A stretch of 64,000 nt of DNA from Ginsengibacter sp963792025 (GCA_963792025.1 CAWBUS010000007.1:183142-247141); one strand, 5' to 3'; numbered from the stretch's first letter, positions 42,143 to 51,211 are shown. Program-made: numbers and translations. Notes: generated by a model from the sequence alone, not told the origin.

Positions 42143-42912
42143 TACGCCTTTTCTTTATTAAGGTATAAATGAAAAGTATCGCCCCTTAGTCCGATGCGCA
42201 TGGCTTCCAAAGGAATAACTTCTGTCGGCGCTATGTTTCCAAGGTTTACATTGCAATCAATAAGTTCCAAAAAATATAATTGCTGTGCTTTCTGGGGCGC
42301 TTCCCAAATAATTTTCTGCTGTGGAATTTGGGTAAGTATTTCCTGCACCAACCCCTCTCTTACTTCGCCTGTGCCTCTGTAAATCCCTACATTACCTGCC
42401 TCCCGCGCTTCTGCTATCACATATGATGAACCTGCTTCAAGTTCTGCCTTCATCAACTCAATCCATTTGTACGGGGGAATAATGTGTGCGGCATCTTTAC
42501 TGCCCACTTCGCTTAACACAGTTCCATGTTTTGTAAGTTTTTCTATATAACCACATTTTTCAGCATGTGGAATCGTAATAGATCCATCACTTACTTCCAT
42601 GAATTTTATATTAAACTCTTTGCAGAGATTTATATAATCATTAAACTGGTTTCTTATTAAAAAGGCTTCGAAAAGCGTACCTCCAAAATAAACAGGTATA
42701 TCAAATGATTGATATAAATCGATCTTTGCTTTGAGATTTGGAGTTACAAATGCAGTTCCAAATCCCAATTTGATAATATCGATATGCGGGTGCGCCGCAC
42801 TTAAAAAATTTCTTGCTTCTTCAACACTAAGCCCTTTGTCCATTATCATTGTCAATCCGTATTGCCTGGGCTTTGGGACTCTTTCGGGAATCTGAGAGAG
42901 ATTAAAATTCAT
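42142..42912 (-). CDS. comA: Phosphosulfolactate synthase-like protein
   Basis: ComA joins phosphoenolpyruvate and sulfite to form phosphosulfolactate in archaeal coenzyme M synthesis; bacterial homologues exist with less certain roles. 256 residues from the ATG at 42912 (an upstream frame extension is not conserved). Family motifs are KLGFGTAFV, VYFGGTLFEAF, FMEVSDGSITIP and VIAEAREAGNVGIYRGTGEVR. A good promoter precedes it (42935-42966). It is the first gene of a two-gene unit with aroE. A role in making sulfonates for sulfonolipids is a guess. Confidence 0.88.
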   Translation of the reverse strand: MNFNLSQIPERVPKPRQYGLTMIMDKGLSVEEARNFLSAAHPHIDIIKLGFGTAFVTPNLKAKIDLYQSFDIPVYFGGTLFEAFLIRNQFNDYINLCKEFNIKFMEVSDGSITIPHAEKCGYIEKLTKHGTVLSEVGSKDAAHIIPPYKWIELMKAELEAGSSYVIAEAREAGNVGIYRGTGEVREGLVQEILTQIPQQKIIWEAPQKAQQLYFLELIDCNVNLGNIAPTEVIPLEAMRIGLRGDTFHLYLNKEKA

Positions 42913-42934
42913 GTTATTCTTTATTGAGACGCGG

Positions 42935-42966
42935 CAAAGATAGTTTTGTAAACCCAATTATTCAAA
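42935..42966 (-). promoter_or_regulatory. Promoter of comA-aroE (TTTG -33, TATCTTTG -7)
   Basis: On the minus strand TTTG (42966-42963) and TATCTTTG (42942-42935) are 20 nt apart, the Bacteroidota consensus arrangement. The -7 element ends 22 nt before the comA ATG at 42912, which supports that start. Confidence 0.65.
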
Positions 42967-42981
42967 ACCGGTATTATACTG

Positions 42982-44412
42982 CTATTTCCTCTTGCCGGGT
43001 CGTTTGGTTTTATATAATGCAATCAATTCAACTACCGGCTGATGTTGAAGAAGAGATGGATTTAATTCAATGAATTGTTTAACTAATGCCGGAGCTTTTT
43101 GCAATGCAAGTTCGAGCTGCAGCAAACCTTCTTTGGATTTGCCGAGAGCAAATAGTATAGCAGATTTGTAAAAGGTAAAGAGAGGTTTATCGTTTGTATT
43201 TTTTTGTGCATTGTATGCCTGTTCAAGCGCCTCTTCAAAATATTCAGCGTCGTAGAGGCATTTTATCAGTTCTTTCCAGCCGTTATTATTTTTAGGACGT
43301 GACTTAATAAAATTTGAAAAATGAATAACGGCATCTTTAATTCTGTCAAGCTCAACATAACATTTTGCCAATGCTAAATGGTAATCGGGCTGCGATTTAT
43401 TTATTCGCATCGCATTTTCCAAATTTTTTACGGCACTCTCCCAATAACCCTCACTCATATACGTACCCGCAATTTTATAGTACAAATGGCTGTCGGTGGA
43501 ATTTAGGTGAGAAGCCTTCCTGTAGTTAAAACGGGCCTGCGCAAAATTCTTTAATTTTTCATAGCAGTGGCCCAAAGCTTCATAGATAACTTCTTCAGGC
43601 ATCGACAGCTCAAGAACTTTTTGCAAAACCTCTATCGCCTCCTTGTATTTGCGCAACCGAAGATAAGCATCACCCATGTTGCGATATGCATAGTCAAATT
43701 TCTCGTCAATCGCAATCGCATATTGGTAGGCGTCAATTGACTTTTCATACAGCTTTAACCCCTGGAAAGCCGCACCCAGGTTAAACCATGCAAGTTGTGT
43801 GTAAGGAAATTCATCAATTATTTTTTGATGCAATTTGATACTTTCTTCATTTCGCCCGGTATAATCCGTCCAGAAACAAATTTTATAAAGCGCCTCCTCG
43901 TTAGTTGGATCTTGCTCCAGGATTAGCTTCAGGCAATTAAACACTTTATCAAATTCTTCATAGTCATCGTAAACATCTGCAAGCTCGAAAAGCAATTCCG
44001 TCTTTTCTTCTCCCTGGAAAACATGGATGGCTTTTTCCAGCAAAGCCGCAGCTTTCTCCTGGTTATCAAGGGCGAGATGAGCGTCAGTTTTTAATATGTA
44101 AAGGTTTATATCATTACTGTCAAGTAGTTCTGCTTTATCAAGCAGGGAAAGGGCTTCTCTGTAACGCCGTGTCGCTATCAACAGATCGGCCTTCTTTATA
44201 TGAAGCATTGATGAATAGGGAAATTGTTCAACTGCATAATTAACAGCTTCTACCGCTGAGACAAGATCATCATTTTCATCGAAATGGTCAATTATCCTCT
44301 CAAAAGAGTCTTCTTCGATAAAGTTGTACTTCCTTCCATTTTTAAAATTGTTATACTGCAAAAGCAGTGCTTTCATTTCTTCCTTATTTTGCCGGTAGGG
44401 ATTTTCTTTCAT
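42982..44412 (-). CDS. Tetratricopeptide-repeat protein
   Basis: A 476-residue protein made almost entirely of TPR units from about residue 60 to 445. Examples are SMLHIKKADLLIATRRYREALSL, TQLAWFNLGAAFQGLKLYEKSID and YAYRNMGDAYLRLRKYKEAIEVL, each with the Gly/Ala and Tyr pattern of the repeat. There is no signal peptide, so it probably acts as a cytoplasmic scaffold. The tail is Lys/Arg rich (KTKRPGKRK). No partner can be named from the neighbourhood. Confidence 0.85.
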   Translation of the reverse strand: MKENPYRQNKEEMKALLLQYNNFKNGRKYNFIEEDSFERIIDHFDENDDLVSAVEAVNYAVEQFPYSSMLHIKKADLLIATRRYREALSLLDKAELLDSNDINLYILKTDAHLALDNQEKAAALLEKAIHVFQGEEKTELLFELADVYDDYEEFDKVFNCLKLILEQDPTNEEALYKICFWTDYTGRNEESIKLHQKIIDEFPYTQLAWFNLGAAFQGLKLYEKSIDAYQYAIAIDEKFDYAYRNMGDAYLRLRKYKEAIEVLQKVLELSMPEEVIYEALGHCYEKLKNFAQARFNYRKASHLNSTDSHLYYKIAGTYMSEGYWESAVKNLENAMRINKSQPDYHLALAKCYVELDRIKDAVIHFSNFIKSRPKNNNGWKELIKCLYDAEYFEEALEQAYNAQKNTNDKPLFTFYKSAILFALGKSKEGLLQLELALQKAPALVKQFIELNPSLLQHQPVVELIALYKTKRPGKRK

Positions 44413-44567
44413 ACAAAATGATCTTAATCCAAATTACAGATTTTTTTTAAATTCTGTGTATACTAATAAACGTACTTCACCGTTTTCCTAATAATTATGA
44501 TGAAAGGCTTTACATTCTCATAAATTTATAGTAAGTTTGTTAAAATTGAACTAATTATTAATATTAA

Positions 44568-44915
44568 ATGAATAAATATTCCAAAATAGGCCTCGTTGCA
44601 GTGTTGGTTTGCGGGTTATATCTCATAACTTTTGCAGATAGAGGTGGTTTTGTGAAGAAAAACAAAACACGGCTTAATATCGCAACGGCAGGAACTTTAA
44701 AAAACTCAATTGCCTTCAACCTGAAATCCGGAGTTGTTTATAAAGGAAGTTTCTTATTAAACAACCAGCAAATTGGAAATAATATTATTTCAGACGCTAT
44801 TATTTCCTATAAAAAAGGAAATACTATTTATATATTGCCTTATAAACAAAAAGTGGTTATTCCGGAATATAGCCAAAAAGATGGCTATAAGCTTATAATC
44901 AGGCCAAGAAAATAA
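44568..44915 (+). CDS. Small exported or membrane-anchored protein of unknown function
   Basis: A 115-residue protein. Residues 6-24 are hydrophobic (IGLVAVLVCGLYLITFA), either an uncleaved anchor or a signal peptide. The rest is Asn/Lys-rich with beta-strand-like stretches and no recognised domain. It stands alone with a terminator directly after it and the TPR gene divergent to its left. Real gene status is supported by the hydrophobic start, codon use like its neighbours and the terminator. Confidence 0.65.
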   Translation: MNKYSKIGLVAVLVCGLYLITFADRGGFVKKNKTRLNIATAGTLKNSIAFNLKSGVVYKGSFLLNNQQIGNNIISDAIISYKKGNTIYILPYKQKVVIPEYSQKDGYKLIIRPRK

Positions 44916-44941
44916 CAACTGGTAAATTTTTTGAATTTTAT

Positions 44942-44971
44942 AAAAAAGCCTGCATTGTCTGCAGGTTTTTT
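44942..44971. terminator. Bidirectional intrinsic terminator
   Basis: CCTGCA (44949-44954) pairs with TGCAGG (44960-44965) around a five-base loop, flanked by AAAAAA on the left and TTTTTT on the right, so it can stop transcription from both sides. It lies 26 bp after the gene ending at 44915. Confidence 0.85.
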
Positions 44972-45063
44972 ATTTTAAGAGAATCCCAAATAATAAAGTA
45001 ACAGAAAATGTCCGCGACTTGTTTCTCACTAATAACAATCATCCCTGTAAGGTGATTGCTGGA

Positions 45064-45717
45064 TTATTTAGTCTTGGTTTCTTCGTAAGTTAAAACCCTG
45101 TAACCTGATTTTGGAATTTCAAATTTCGAGGCAGGAACAATGCTGTAGTTGATTTTTGATAGGGTAAACTTGAACTTCATTTTACCACTTTGCATTTCAT
45201 ATTGCACGGCAAGGCCCGGCAACGTCTTAAATTGGTAATCATAATTTTTATTGGCCACGTTCACATCTGTGGTATAGTAAACGGTAAAAGACGAACCATC
45301 TTTTAATTTCGCTATCGCTTTTTTACAATCAAATCCATCTATAACCGCCGTTTCGCCGGTATTTTCAAAAATTATTCCGTCATATTTTTTATTATTGTTG
45401 CCCCAATCCTGAGGAGTTAGGGTAATCATCAGTTTTTGAGCACTATAATCTTTCAAAATAACGCCACTCCCCGTTGTTGCATTGTAAATGGTAGCCTCGC
45501 TGCCCAGGCCGCTCACCATCTCTGTGCGGCTTTGGCTGCCTTTTAAATATACGGTAGTTGTTGCCCCATCAAGCATGTCGGCCATCTTGGGTTGGTTGCT
45601 TCCAGTTTCAACGGAAATATTATATACAAGGCTTCCCTCCGACAAACTCTTCTGCGAATAACTTTCAACTGAAGCTAATGTGCCAAAGACTAATAATATG
45701 AATTGAAAAATTTTCAT
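45064..45717 (-). CDS. Exported protein, DUF4412-like
   Basis: A 217-residue exported protein with a signal peptide (residues 1-21, ending ESYSQ). The mature part is beta-rich: EGSLVYNISVETG, TVYLKGSQSRTEMVSGLG, DYSAQKLMITLTP, VIDGFDCKKAIAKL with its Cys, FTVYYTTDVNV and a closing FEIPKSGYRVLTYEE. This resembles the DUF4412 / GLPGLI-like group of Bacteroidota periplasmic or surface proteins, whose function is unknown. It follows yidC on the same strand by 83 bp. Confidence 0.72.
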   Translation of the reverse strand: MKIFQFILLVFGTLASVESYSQKSLSEGSLVYNISVETGSNQPKMADMLDGATTTVYLKGSQSRTEMVSGLGSEATIYNATTGSGVILKDYSAQKLMITLTPQDWGNNNKKYDGIIFENTGETAVIDGFDCKKAIAKLKDGSSFTVYYTTDVNVANKNYDYQFKTLPGLAVQYEMQSGKMKFKFTLSKINYSIVPASKFEIPKSGYRVLTYEETKTK

Positions 45718-45800
45718 GAATGACCTTTATTCTTATGTAATGCATCATTACTTATTAAGACTACACTACCTTCTTAATAGTTGCAGCTTTTAACCAGGAT

Positions 45801-47654
45801 CTATTTTTTCTTAGTCGTATTTTTCTTCTGTTGCATCGATTGCAACTTCTTATTGCTCTCCTGCATAGCCGTCACCCGCTCCTGCCACTTGTTTTGCGTA
45901 GCAGGTTTCTTCTTGTTTTCCTGCAACCTGGCAAGAATTTTTTCATGGTCTATAATATATTTTTGTATTACAAACTGGATAAGCAACGTGATGGCATTGG
46001 AAACAGTATAATACCATGTTAGCGACGAAGGAAGCCTGTTAAAAACTCCCAATAATATTATTGGGAAAATAAAAGGCATATACTTCATAACCGGGTTACT
46101 GTTGTCCTGCATATTGCTCATTCCGTATAGTGATATGAGAAGACTGGTAACAACTGCCAGGATCGTAAACAGGCTTACATGATTGCCATAAAATGGTATT
46201 GAAAAAGGCAGATTGTAGATCGAATCGTAGGACGATAAATCTTTGGCCCACCAGAAACTCTGCCCCCTTAAAGTGATATTGGAATTAAAGAAATTATAAA
46301 GCGCAAAAAATATCGGAATTTGTAAAAGGGCAGGAATACAGCCGCCTAACGGATTGACGCCGGCGCTGCGGAACAACTTCATTTGTTCCATACCAAACGT
46401 TTGCTTGTCATCGCCATATTTGGCTTTCAGCGCATCAATTTCAGGCTTTAAAAGCTTCATTTTTGCGCCACTCAGGTAGCTTTGGTAGGTAAGGGGTGAA
46501 ATCAACAGTCGTATTACGATAGTAAGGAGAGCAATAATAAGTCCAAAGCTCGCCATCTTACTGCTTAAGAAATTAAAAACAGGCATAACGAAGCCCCTGT
46601 TTATATATTTAACAAATGCAAAGATGCCACTGCCAAGTGGAACCATGTTATACATTTGGTTACCATAAGATTTTAGTATCTTATAATCGCCAGGCCCGTA
46701 AAACAGTTGTAATGGAATTACGGCGTTTGGTCCTTCTGCAACCTTTATTCGCACATTCGCGGTAAGTTTCCCGATAATGTGCAAACTCGTATCTGCAGGA
46801 ACTTCCCAGTTTAAGCCCGCGTTTTCAAACTTATTCTTAGCAACAATTGAACTGGCAAAAAACTGTTGTTTTAATGCGACCCAGTCAACCGGTTTATCCA
46901 GCTTTTTGTCATCCGATTTTCCCTCAACAAGATGTTCAAAATCATAGTCACCATTCTCTACGAAATCAATGTGCGACTGTTGCGTCTCCCACAGCATATC
47001 TTTTTCCTGCTTTGTTGCTTTGGCCTGCCATGTGAGATTCAATGTATTTTGTGTAACTAATTTATTGGCACCCTCCATCACGATATTAAAGTCTACCATG
47101 TAATCATCGGGGCTTAAAGTATATTGGTTTTCTATCTTTCGTCCGTCTTTTGTTAGCAGGCTAAAGCTTATCATTTCTTTGCCGTCGCCTGCCGTTTGGG
47201 GGCCTGGTGAAGAAAAAAGCAAATCAGATGTCTGCACGGTTTCATTGTTACCCGAATTGATGGCGTAAGAAATGTTGCTAAAGTTGCCGTCCTGCAGAAT
47301 AAGTGGCTTTTTATCGAAAGTCTTAAAGTCTTTGAGCTCCACCATTTTTGGCTGACCGCCTTTATTGGTAAATGTAATTTTAAGGACTTTATTTTCGAGA
47401 GTAAATAACGTTTCTTTACCGGAAGTGTCTTGTTTTATATTTGTCAAAGCAGTGTCCCGCTTAATATCACTGTTCGGATTTTTTGCGGCATTTAGCGAAG
47501 TGTCAATCTTTGGTGTCAATCTACTGATTGAATCCTTTATATGCTGTTGCTGCTTTTCCAAGGCCGCTTTCCCCTGGCTGTTATAAAAGATATACCCAAT
47601 AAATAACAGTCCTAATAATAAAAATCCAATGACCGTATTCTTATCCATTCCCAT
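45801..47654 (-). CDS. yidC: Membrane protein insertase YidC
   Basis: Inserts and folds inner-membrane proteins, with or without Sec. 617 residues. An N-terminal membrane anchor (about 8-24) is followed by a large periplasmic domain (about 60-350) and the conserved core with about five membrane segments, including SKMASFGLIIALLTIVIRLLISPLTYQSYLS with the conserved Arg, and PLGGCIPALLQIPIFFALYNFF. The basic Lys-rich tail probably contacts the ribosome. TACATTTG (47679-47672) is a possible -7 element. Confidence 0.96.
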   Translation of the reverse strand: MGMDKNTVIGFLLLGLLFIGYIFYNSQGKAALEKQQQHIKDSISRLTPKIDTSLNAAKNPNSDIKRDTALTNIKQDTSGKETLFTLENKVLKITFTNKGGQPKMVELKDFKTFDKKPLILQDGNFSNISYAINSGNNETVQTSDLLFSSPGPQTAGDGKEMISFSLLTKDGRKIENQYTLSPDDYMVDFNIVMEGANKLVTQNTLNLTWQAKATKQEKDMLWETQQSHIDFVENGDYDFEHLVEGKSDDKKLDKPVDWVALKQQFFASSIVAKNKFENAGLNWEVPADTSLHIIGKLTANVRIKVAEGPNAVIPLQLFYGPGDYKILKSYGNQMYNMVPLGSGIFAFVKYINRGFVMPVFNFLSSKMASFGLIIALLTIVIRLLISPLTYQSYLSGAKMKLLKPEIDALKAKYGDDKQTFGMEQMKLFRSAGVNPLGGCIPALLQIPIFFALYNFFNSNITLRGQSFWWAKDLSSYDSIYNLPFSIPFYGNHVSLFTILAVVTSLLISLYGMSNMQDNSNPVMKYMPFIFPIILLGVFNRLPSSLTWYYTVSNAITLLIQFVIQKYIIDHEKILARLQENKKKPATQNKWQERVTAMQESNKKLQSMQQKKNTTKKK

Positions 47655-47725
47655 AACTAAAAATTAGTTGGCAAATGTACACAAACTTTACAGTTCTGCT
47701 TTTTGATTCTTCAACTCATCCATTC

Positions 47726-47751
47726 AAAAAAAAACCCTCATTTAAGAGGGT
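47726..47751 (-). terminator. Intrinsic terminator after rplY
   Basis: On the minus strand ACCCTC pairs with GAGGGT (47734-47739 with 47746-47751) around a six-base loop, followed by eight T residues. It lies 20 bp beyond the rplY stop codon. Confidence 0.9.
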
Positions 47752-47770
47752 ATCGATTAAAGTTCTGCTA

Positions 47771-48421
47771 TTATTTTTTAGCAGGAGTTGCTGGTTTTGC
47801 TGCTGGCTTCGCTTCCGGTGTTGCTTTAACATCAGCTGCAGGAGCAACTTTTGCAACGGTTGCTTCTTCCTGTTTCAACTGGCGTGTCATTGCTACAGAA
47901 GCAATAGGAATTCTCGGAGAATTAAGAATTTCCATATTTTTTGCGATAACATCCTGAACACGGATATTTTCATTCAGTTTAAGATTGGTAAGGTCTACAT
48001 CAATGTGCTCAAGTAAATGTTCGGGAATTGTTTTTACTTTTAACGCCTTCATTTTCACTGCTAACTTACCACCTTCTTTCACTCCTTCGGGTACGCCCGT
48101 AAATTTAATTGGGATAGAAACCGTAACTTTTTTGTCGCCGACCAGCTCCAGGAAATCGACATGAATTAGTTTGTCGCTTACCTTATCAAACTGCATATCT
48201 TTTAATACGCATTTATAAGATGCTCCATCAACTTTAACTTCTGCCAGCATAAAATCTGGTGTGTAAACAATGCTTTTAAAAGCAGTTGCCGGAGCGGAAA
48301 AATTAATTTCTTTTGCACCTCCGTAAATTACACCTGGCACTTTTTCCTCAGAGCGAAGTTGGCGGGTGGCTGTTTTGCCAAAATCGGTCCTGATTTGTCC
48401 TTCGATTGTAATTGTTTTCAT
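47771..48421 (-). CDS. rplY: 50S ribosomal protein L25 (CTC form)
   Basis: Binds 5S rRNA; the long CTC form adds a C-terminal domain. 216 residues: L25 domain at 1-95 (IEGQIRTDFGKTATRQLRSEEKVPGVIYGG), TL5/CTC C-terminal domain at about 97-180, and a low-complexity Ala/Pro/Lys tail (about 183-216). It is preceded by TACCTTTG (48448-48441), and prs lies 57 bp upstream on the same strand. Normal for Bacteroidota. Confidence 0.95.
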   Translation of the reverse strand: MKTITIEGQIRTDFGKTATRQLRSEEKVPGVIYGGAKEINFSAPATAFKSIVYTPDFMLAEVKVDGASYKCVLKDMQFDKVSDKLIHVDFLELVGDKKVTVSIPIKFTGVPEGVKEGGKLAVKMKALKVKTIPEHLLEHIDVDLTNLKLNENIRVQDVIAKNMEILNSPRIPIASVAMTRQLKQEEATVAKVAPAADVKATPEAKPAAKPATPAKK

Positions 48422-48477
48422 TATAATTTTTTTTGAGGCGCAAAGGTAGGAAAAGTATTTTGAATATTATTCGTTCA

Positions 48478-49446
48478 TTAAAGAACCCTTGCCTTGTTCT
48501 TTTTAAGCATTTTGCTTCTTAAGAAAAGGCTATTAATGCTCTTATTTTCGAAAGCATTTCGAATGGCTATAGCAAATAATTCAGCAACGGATACAACTTT
48601 TAGCTTGGCAATCTTCTGGGTCACGGGAATGGTATCACATACTACTAATTCTTCCAGGACACTGTTTTCAATATTCTCGTAAGCATTACCACTCAGGACA
48701 GGGTGTGTACAAAAAGCCCTTACACTACGGGCTCCCTTTTCTTTCAGTAAGCCGGCAGCTTTTGCCAGCGTACCCCCGGTATCACAAATATCATCTATCA
48801 ATATAATGTCCCTGTCAACTACATCACCAATAACCACCATGCTGGCTATTTCATTAGCCCTTTTACGGTGTTTGTCACATATAACCATGTCAACTTCAAA
48901 ATAACTGGCAATTTCACGAATGCGATTGGCGCTTCCAACATCCGGTGCGGCAAACGTGAGGTTTTCAAGATTGAGGTCCTCAATATAGGGAATGAAAATG
49001 GCAGAAGAATCAAGATGGTCAACCGGTATATCAAAATAGCCTTGAATCTGCGGTGCATGAAGATCCATAGTGATCACCCTGTCGGCCCCTGCAGCAGTGA
49101 GCATATTGGCAACCAGTTTTGAGCCGATAGCTACCCTCGGCTTATCTTTCCTGTCCTGGCGGGCATAACCGTAATAAGGAATTACCGCAATTACTTTATA
49201 AGCCGATGCCCTCTTTGCCGCGTCAATCATCAACAGCAATTCCATTAAATTATCGGTGGGTGAAAAAGTGCTTTGTACTAAAAACACAAACTGGCCCCTG
49301 ATACTTTCCAGGAATTCTACGGCTATTTCCCCATCGCTAAATTTTTGAATATTGATTTTACCTAATGGTTCTCCAAATTTTATTGAAATCTGTTTTGCCA
49401 GGTATTGAGATCCTGTACCCGAAAAAATTTTTGCATTGGATTCCAT
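48478..49446 (-). CDS. prs: Ribose-phosphate pyrophosphokinase
   Basis: Makes PRPP from ribose-5-phosphate and ATP. 322 residues. It starts AKIFSGTGSQYLAKQI, has the ATP/Mg site DLHAPQIQGYFDIPVDHL and the PRPP loop VILIDDICDTGGTLAKAA. The tail past residue 300 (LRSKMLKKNKARVL) is a little longer than usual. rplY follows 57 bp downstream, a common gene pair. Confidence 0.96.
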   Translation of the reverse strand: MESNAKIFSGTGSQYLAKQISIKFGEPLGKINIQKFSDGEIAVEFLESIRGQFVFLVQSTFSPTDNLMELLLMIDAAKRASAYKVIAVIPYYGYARQDRKDKPRVAIGSKLVANMLTAAGADRVITMDLHAPQIQGYFDIPVDHLDSSAIFIPYIEDLNLENLTFAAPDVGSANRIREIASYFEVDMVICDKHRKRANEIASMVVIGDVVDRDIILIDDICDTGGTLAKAAGLLKEKGARSVRAFCTHPVLSGNAYENIENSVLEELVVCDTIPVTQKIAKLKVVSVAELFAIAIRNAFENKSINSLFLRSKMLKKNKARVL

Positions 49447-49521
49447 GTAGCGGGAAATTAATTAAGGAACTATTTGATGAGGCGAAATTATCATTTATAT
49501 TGCTTCAACAAACTCAAAATT

Positions 49522-50223
49522 ATGGAAAGTGTTAACAAGTCTTCCACCTCTATTAAAAATTGGGCAGTTGATGATCGCCCCCGCGAGAAATTGCTTGCGA
49601 AAGGCCGGGAAAGCCTTAGTGACTCGGAACTGTTGGCAATTTTAATAAGCACAGGAAGTAAGAATAAAAGCGCCGTGGAACTTGCAAAAGAAATTTTAGC
49701 ATTAGGAAAAAATAATTTAAATGAGTTAGGAAAAGTTTCGCTTAACGACTTAATGACCATAAAAGGAATTGGCGAGGCCAAAGCTATAACGCTAAGTGCC
49801 GCACTGGAACTTGGGCGCCGGCGCCAGGCAACTTCTCTTCTTAATAAAACTTTTGTTAGGTCCAGCAATGAGCTTGCTGAATATCTGAAAACAAAATTTA
49901 GAGATTATAGTTATGAGGTTTTTGCAGTTGTATACCTGAATAAGTCGAATAAAATAAATCACTTCGAAATAATCAGTAAAGGTGGAATGACAAGCACGGT
50001 AGTAGATCCAAGAATCATTTTTAAAAAGGCTTTTGAAACAGAAGCCACTTCCATTGTGTTGTGCCACAATCATCCCTCCGGCAGTTTAAAGCCAAGCAGG
50101 CAGGATGAAGAATTAACTCATAAAATCAAGGAAGCAGCAAAATACCTCGATATACAGGTTATAGATCATCTGATTGTAAGTGATGAGGGCTATTTTAGTT
50201 TTGCAGATGAAGGACTTCTTTAG
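49522..50223 (+). CDS. radC: RadC-family JAB/MPN domain protein
   Basis: A 233-residue RadC protein. The N-terminal helix-hairpin-helix region has RPREKLLAKGRESLSDSEL and LMTIKGIGEAKAITLSAALELGRR. The C-terminal JAB1/MPN metalloprotease-like domain has the JAMM motif HNHPSGSLKPSRQD (His-x-His...Asp). The ATG at 49522 is used: the longer frame from 49474 adds residues that are not conserved. Direct repair function of RadC is disputed; the domain is often found near mobile or defence loci. It borders the toxin-antitoxin patch. Confidence 0.93.
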   Translation: MESVNKSSTSIKNWAVDDRPREKLLAKGRESLSDSELLAILISTGSKNKSAVELAKEILALGKNNLNELGKVSLNDLMTIKGIGEAKAITLSAALELGRRRQATSLLNKTFVRSSNELAEYLKTKFRDYSYEVFAVVYLNKSNKINHFEIISKGGMTSTVVDPRIIFKKAFETEATSIVLCHNHPSGSLKPSRQDEELTHKIKEAAKYLDIQVIDHLIVSDEGYFSFADEGLL

Positions 50224-50243
50224 TTTTTTAGTTTTAATCAAAT

Positions 50244-50636
50244 TTAAAAAACAAACCGGATAGCAGCTAACTCTTTACCTACTTGTTGAACACCTTTTAA
50301 TATGCGCTGTGTTTGTACAGCCGAAGGTTTTTTATGCCCTTTAATGTATTGAGCCAAAAGGCTTTGATTAATGCCTATTCTTTCAGAGAGGGCTTTTGCA
50401 TTAATGACTTTATAAAATTCAAAAAAACTTGCGAGATCCAATTCAAAGCTGATTTCATTTATCGCATAAACAAAACCCTTATCTTCAAAATAAAGATTTA
50501 CAGCTTCCATAACCTTGGTTTTTAATTCTTCAAAATTATTGCCTTGTGTGCTTATAAAGTCTTTGCCAATATTGGTAAAAGCGCTATATCCACTATCTTC
50601 TTTAAGTACCTGCATTTTTATTTTTTGCTTTCTCAT
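50244..50636 (-). CDS. hicB: HicB-type antitoxin with C-terminal XRE helix-turn-helix
   Basis: A 130-residue HicB antitoxin. The N-terminal partial RNase-H-like domain (residues about 5-75: VLKEDSGYSAFTNIGKDFISTQGNNFEELK) binds the toxin; the C-terminal XRE helix-turn-helix (about 78-130: AKALSERIGINQSLLAQYIKGHKKPS) binds the operator. Its ATG shares 4 bp (ATGA) with the hicA stop in the restored frame. hicA directly upstream is frameshifted, so the antitoxin may now act alone as a repressor. Confidence 0.85.
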   Translation of the reverse strand: MRKQKIKMQVLKEDSGYSAFTNIGKDFISTQGNNFEELKTKVMEAVNLYFEDKGFVYAINEISFELDLASFFEFYKVINAKALSERIGINQSLLAQYIKGHKKPSAVQTQRILKGVQQVGKELAAIRFVF

Positions 50637-50831
50637 CTTTTAGAAATTTTAATTTTTGCTTGTTTAAGTATAGCATTCAATAAGCCTTTTTTTACTTCGG
50701 ATGATGCATGGAACGGAACAATTAGTTTTTCCCTCTTTCACAGGGTGCTCCATCATCATGTGACTACCAGTTTGCCTTACCACAAACCAACCATCTTTTT
50801 TAAGCAGCCTTACCAGTTCACTGGATTTCAT
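50633..50831 (-). pseudogene. hicA: HicA-type toxin gene broken by an extra base in an A5 run (50726-50730)
   Basis: HicA is an mRNA interferase. From the ATG at 50831 the frame reads MKSSELVRLLKKDGWFVVRQ, then TGSHMMMEHPVKEGK with the catalytic His of GSH, and then goes out of frame (TNCSVPC...) and stops after 55 residues. Removing one A of the AAAAA run (T at 50726-50730 on the plus strand) gives LIVPFHASSEVKKGLLNAIL and ends at 50633, overlapping hicB by 4 bp as intact hicAB operons do. The toxin as sequenced lacks its C-terminal strand and helix. Transcript slippage on A5 could partly restore it; a sequencing error is also possible. Confidence 0.88.
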
Positions 50832-50911
50832 TGTATAAAGGTAATAAATTTATTACTTAATTTAAAGCAATCATCTTATGGGATTGTCGCTGTGTCCCCC
50901 ATGCCGGTGGT

Positions 50912-51211
50912 TTATTCCTGAATTCTATTCTTTAGGTCCATTCTTACATCCAAAAACCTCAAAATTTCAATTTCATTGGGTTTAATTACCCGGTAGAATA
51001 TTATAGGTTGACTCGCTTTATATCCAAAAATATTTTTTTCAATTTCAGCATAATTTTTCCCAATATCAGGATCTTCAGAAATTTTTTTACAAAAGCCTGT
51101 AAGCAATTTATAATATTTATCGGCCTGGCCTTCTGACCAAACTTCGTACGTATAATCCCAAATTTTAGACAAATCTTCGACGGCTTTATTCGTTAGAAAA
51201 TATTTAGCCAT
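50912..51211 (-). CDS. parE: ParE/RelE-superfamily toxin
   Basis: A 99-residue toxin of the RelE/ParE fold. It starts YFLTNKAVEDLSKIWDYTYE, then KYYKLLTGFCKKISEDPDIG, and ends with FYRVIKPNEIEILRFLDVRMDL, a pattern typical of ParE. It overlaps the antitoxin gene by 8 bp (51204-51211). ParE homologues poison gyrase while RelE homologues cut mRNA; the sequence alone favours ParE. Frame is intact. Confidence 0.88.
   Translation of the reverse strand: MAKYFLTNKAVEDLSKIWDYTYEVWSEGQADKYYKLLTGFCKKISEDPDIGKNYAEIEKNIFGYKASQPIIFYRVIKPNEIEILRFLDVRMDLKNRIQE

Noticed and set aside
50633..50831. Programmed -1 frameshifting on GGGAAAA in hicA
   Set aside because: The heptamer fits the slippery pattern, but the -1 frame meets a stop at once; restoration needs +1 or -2, so a plain indel is simpler.
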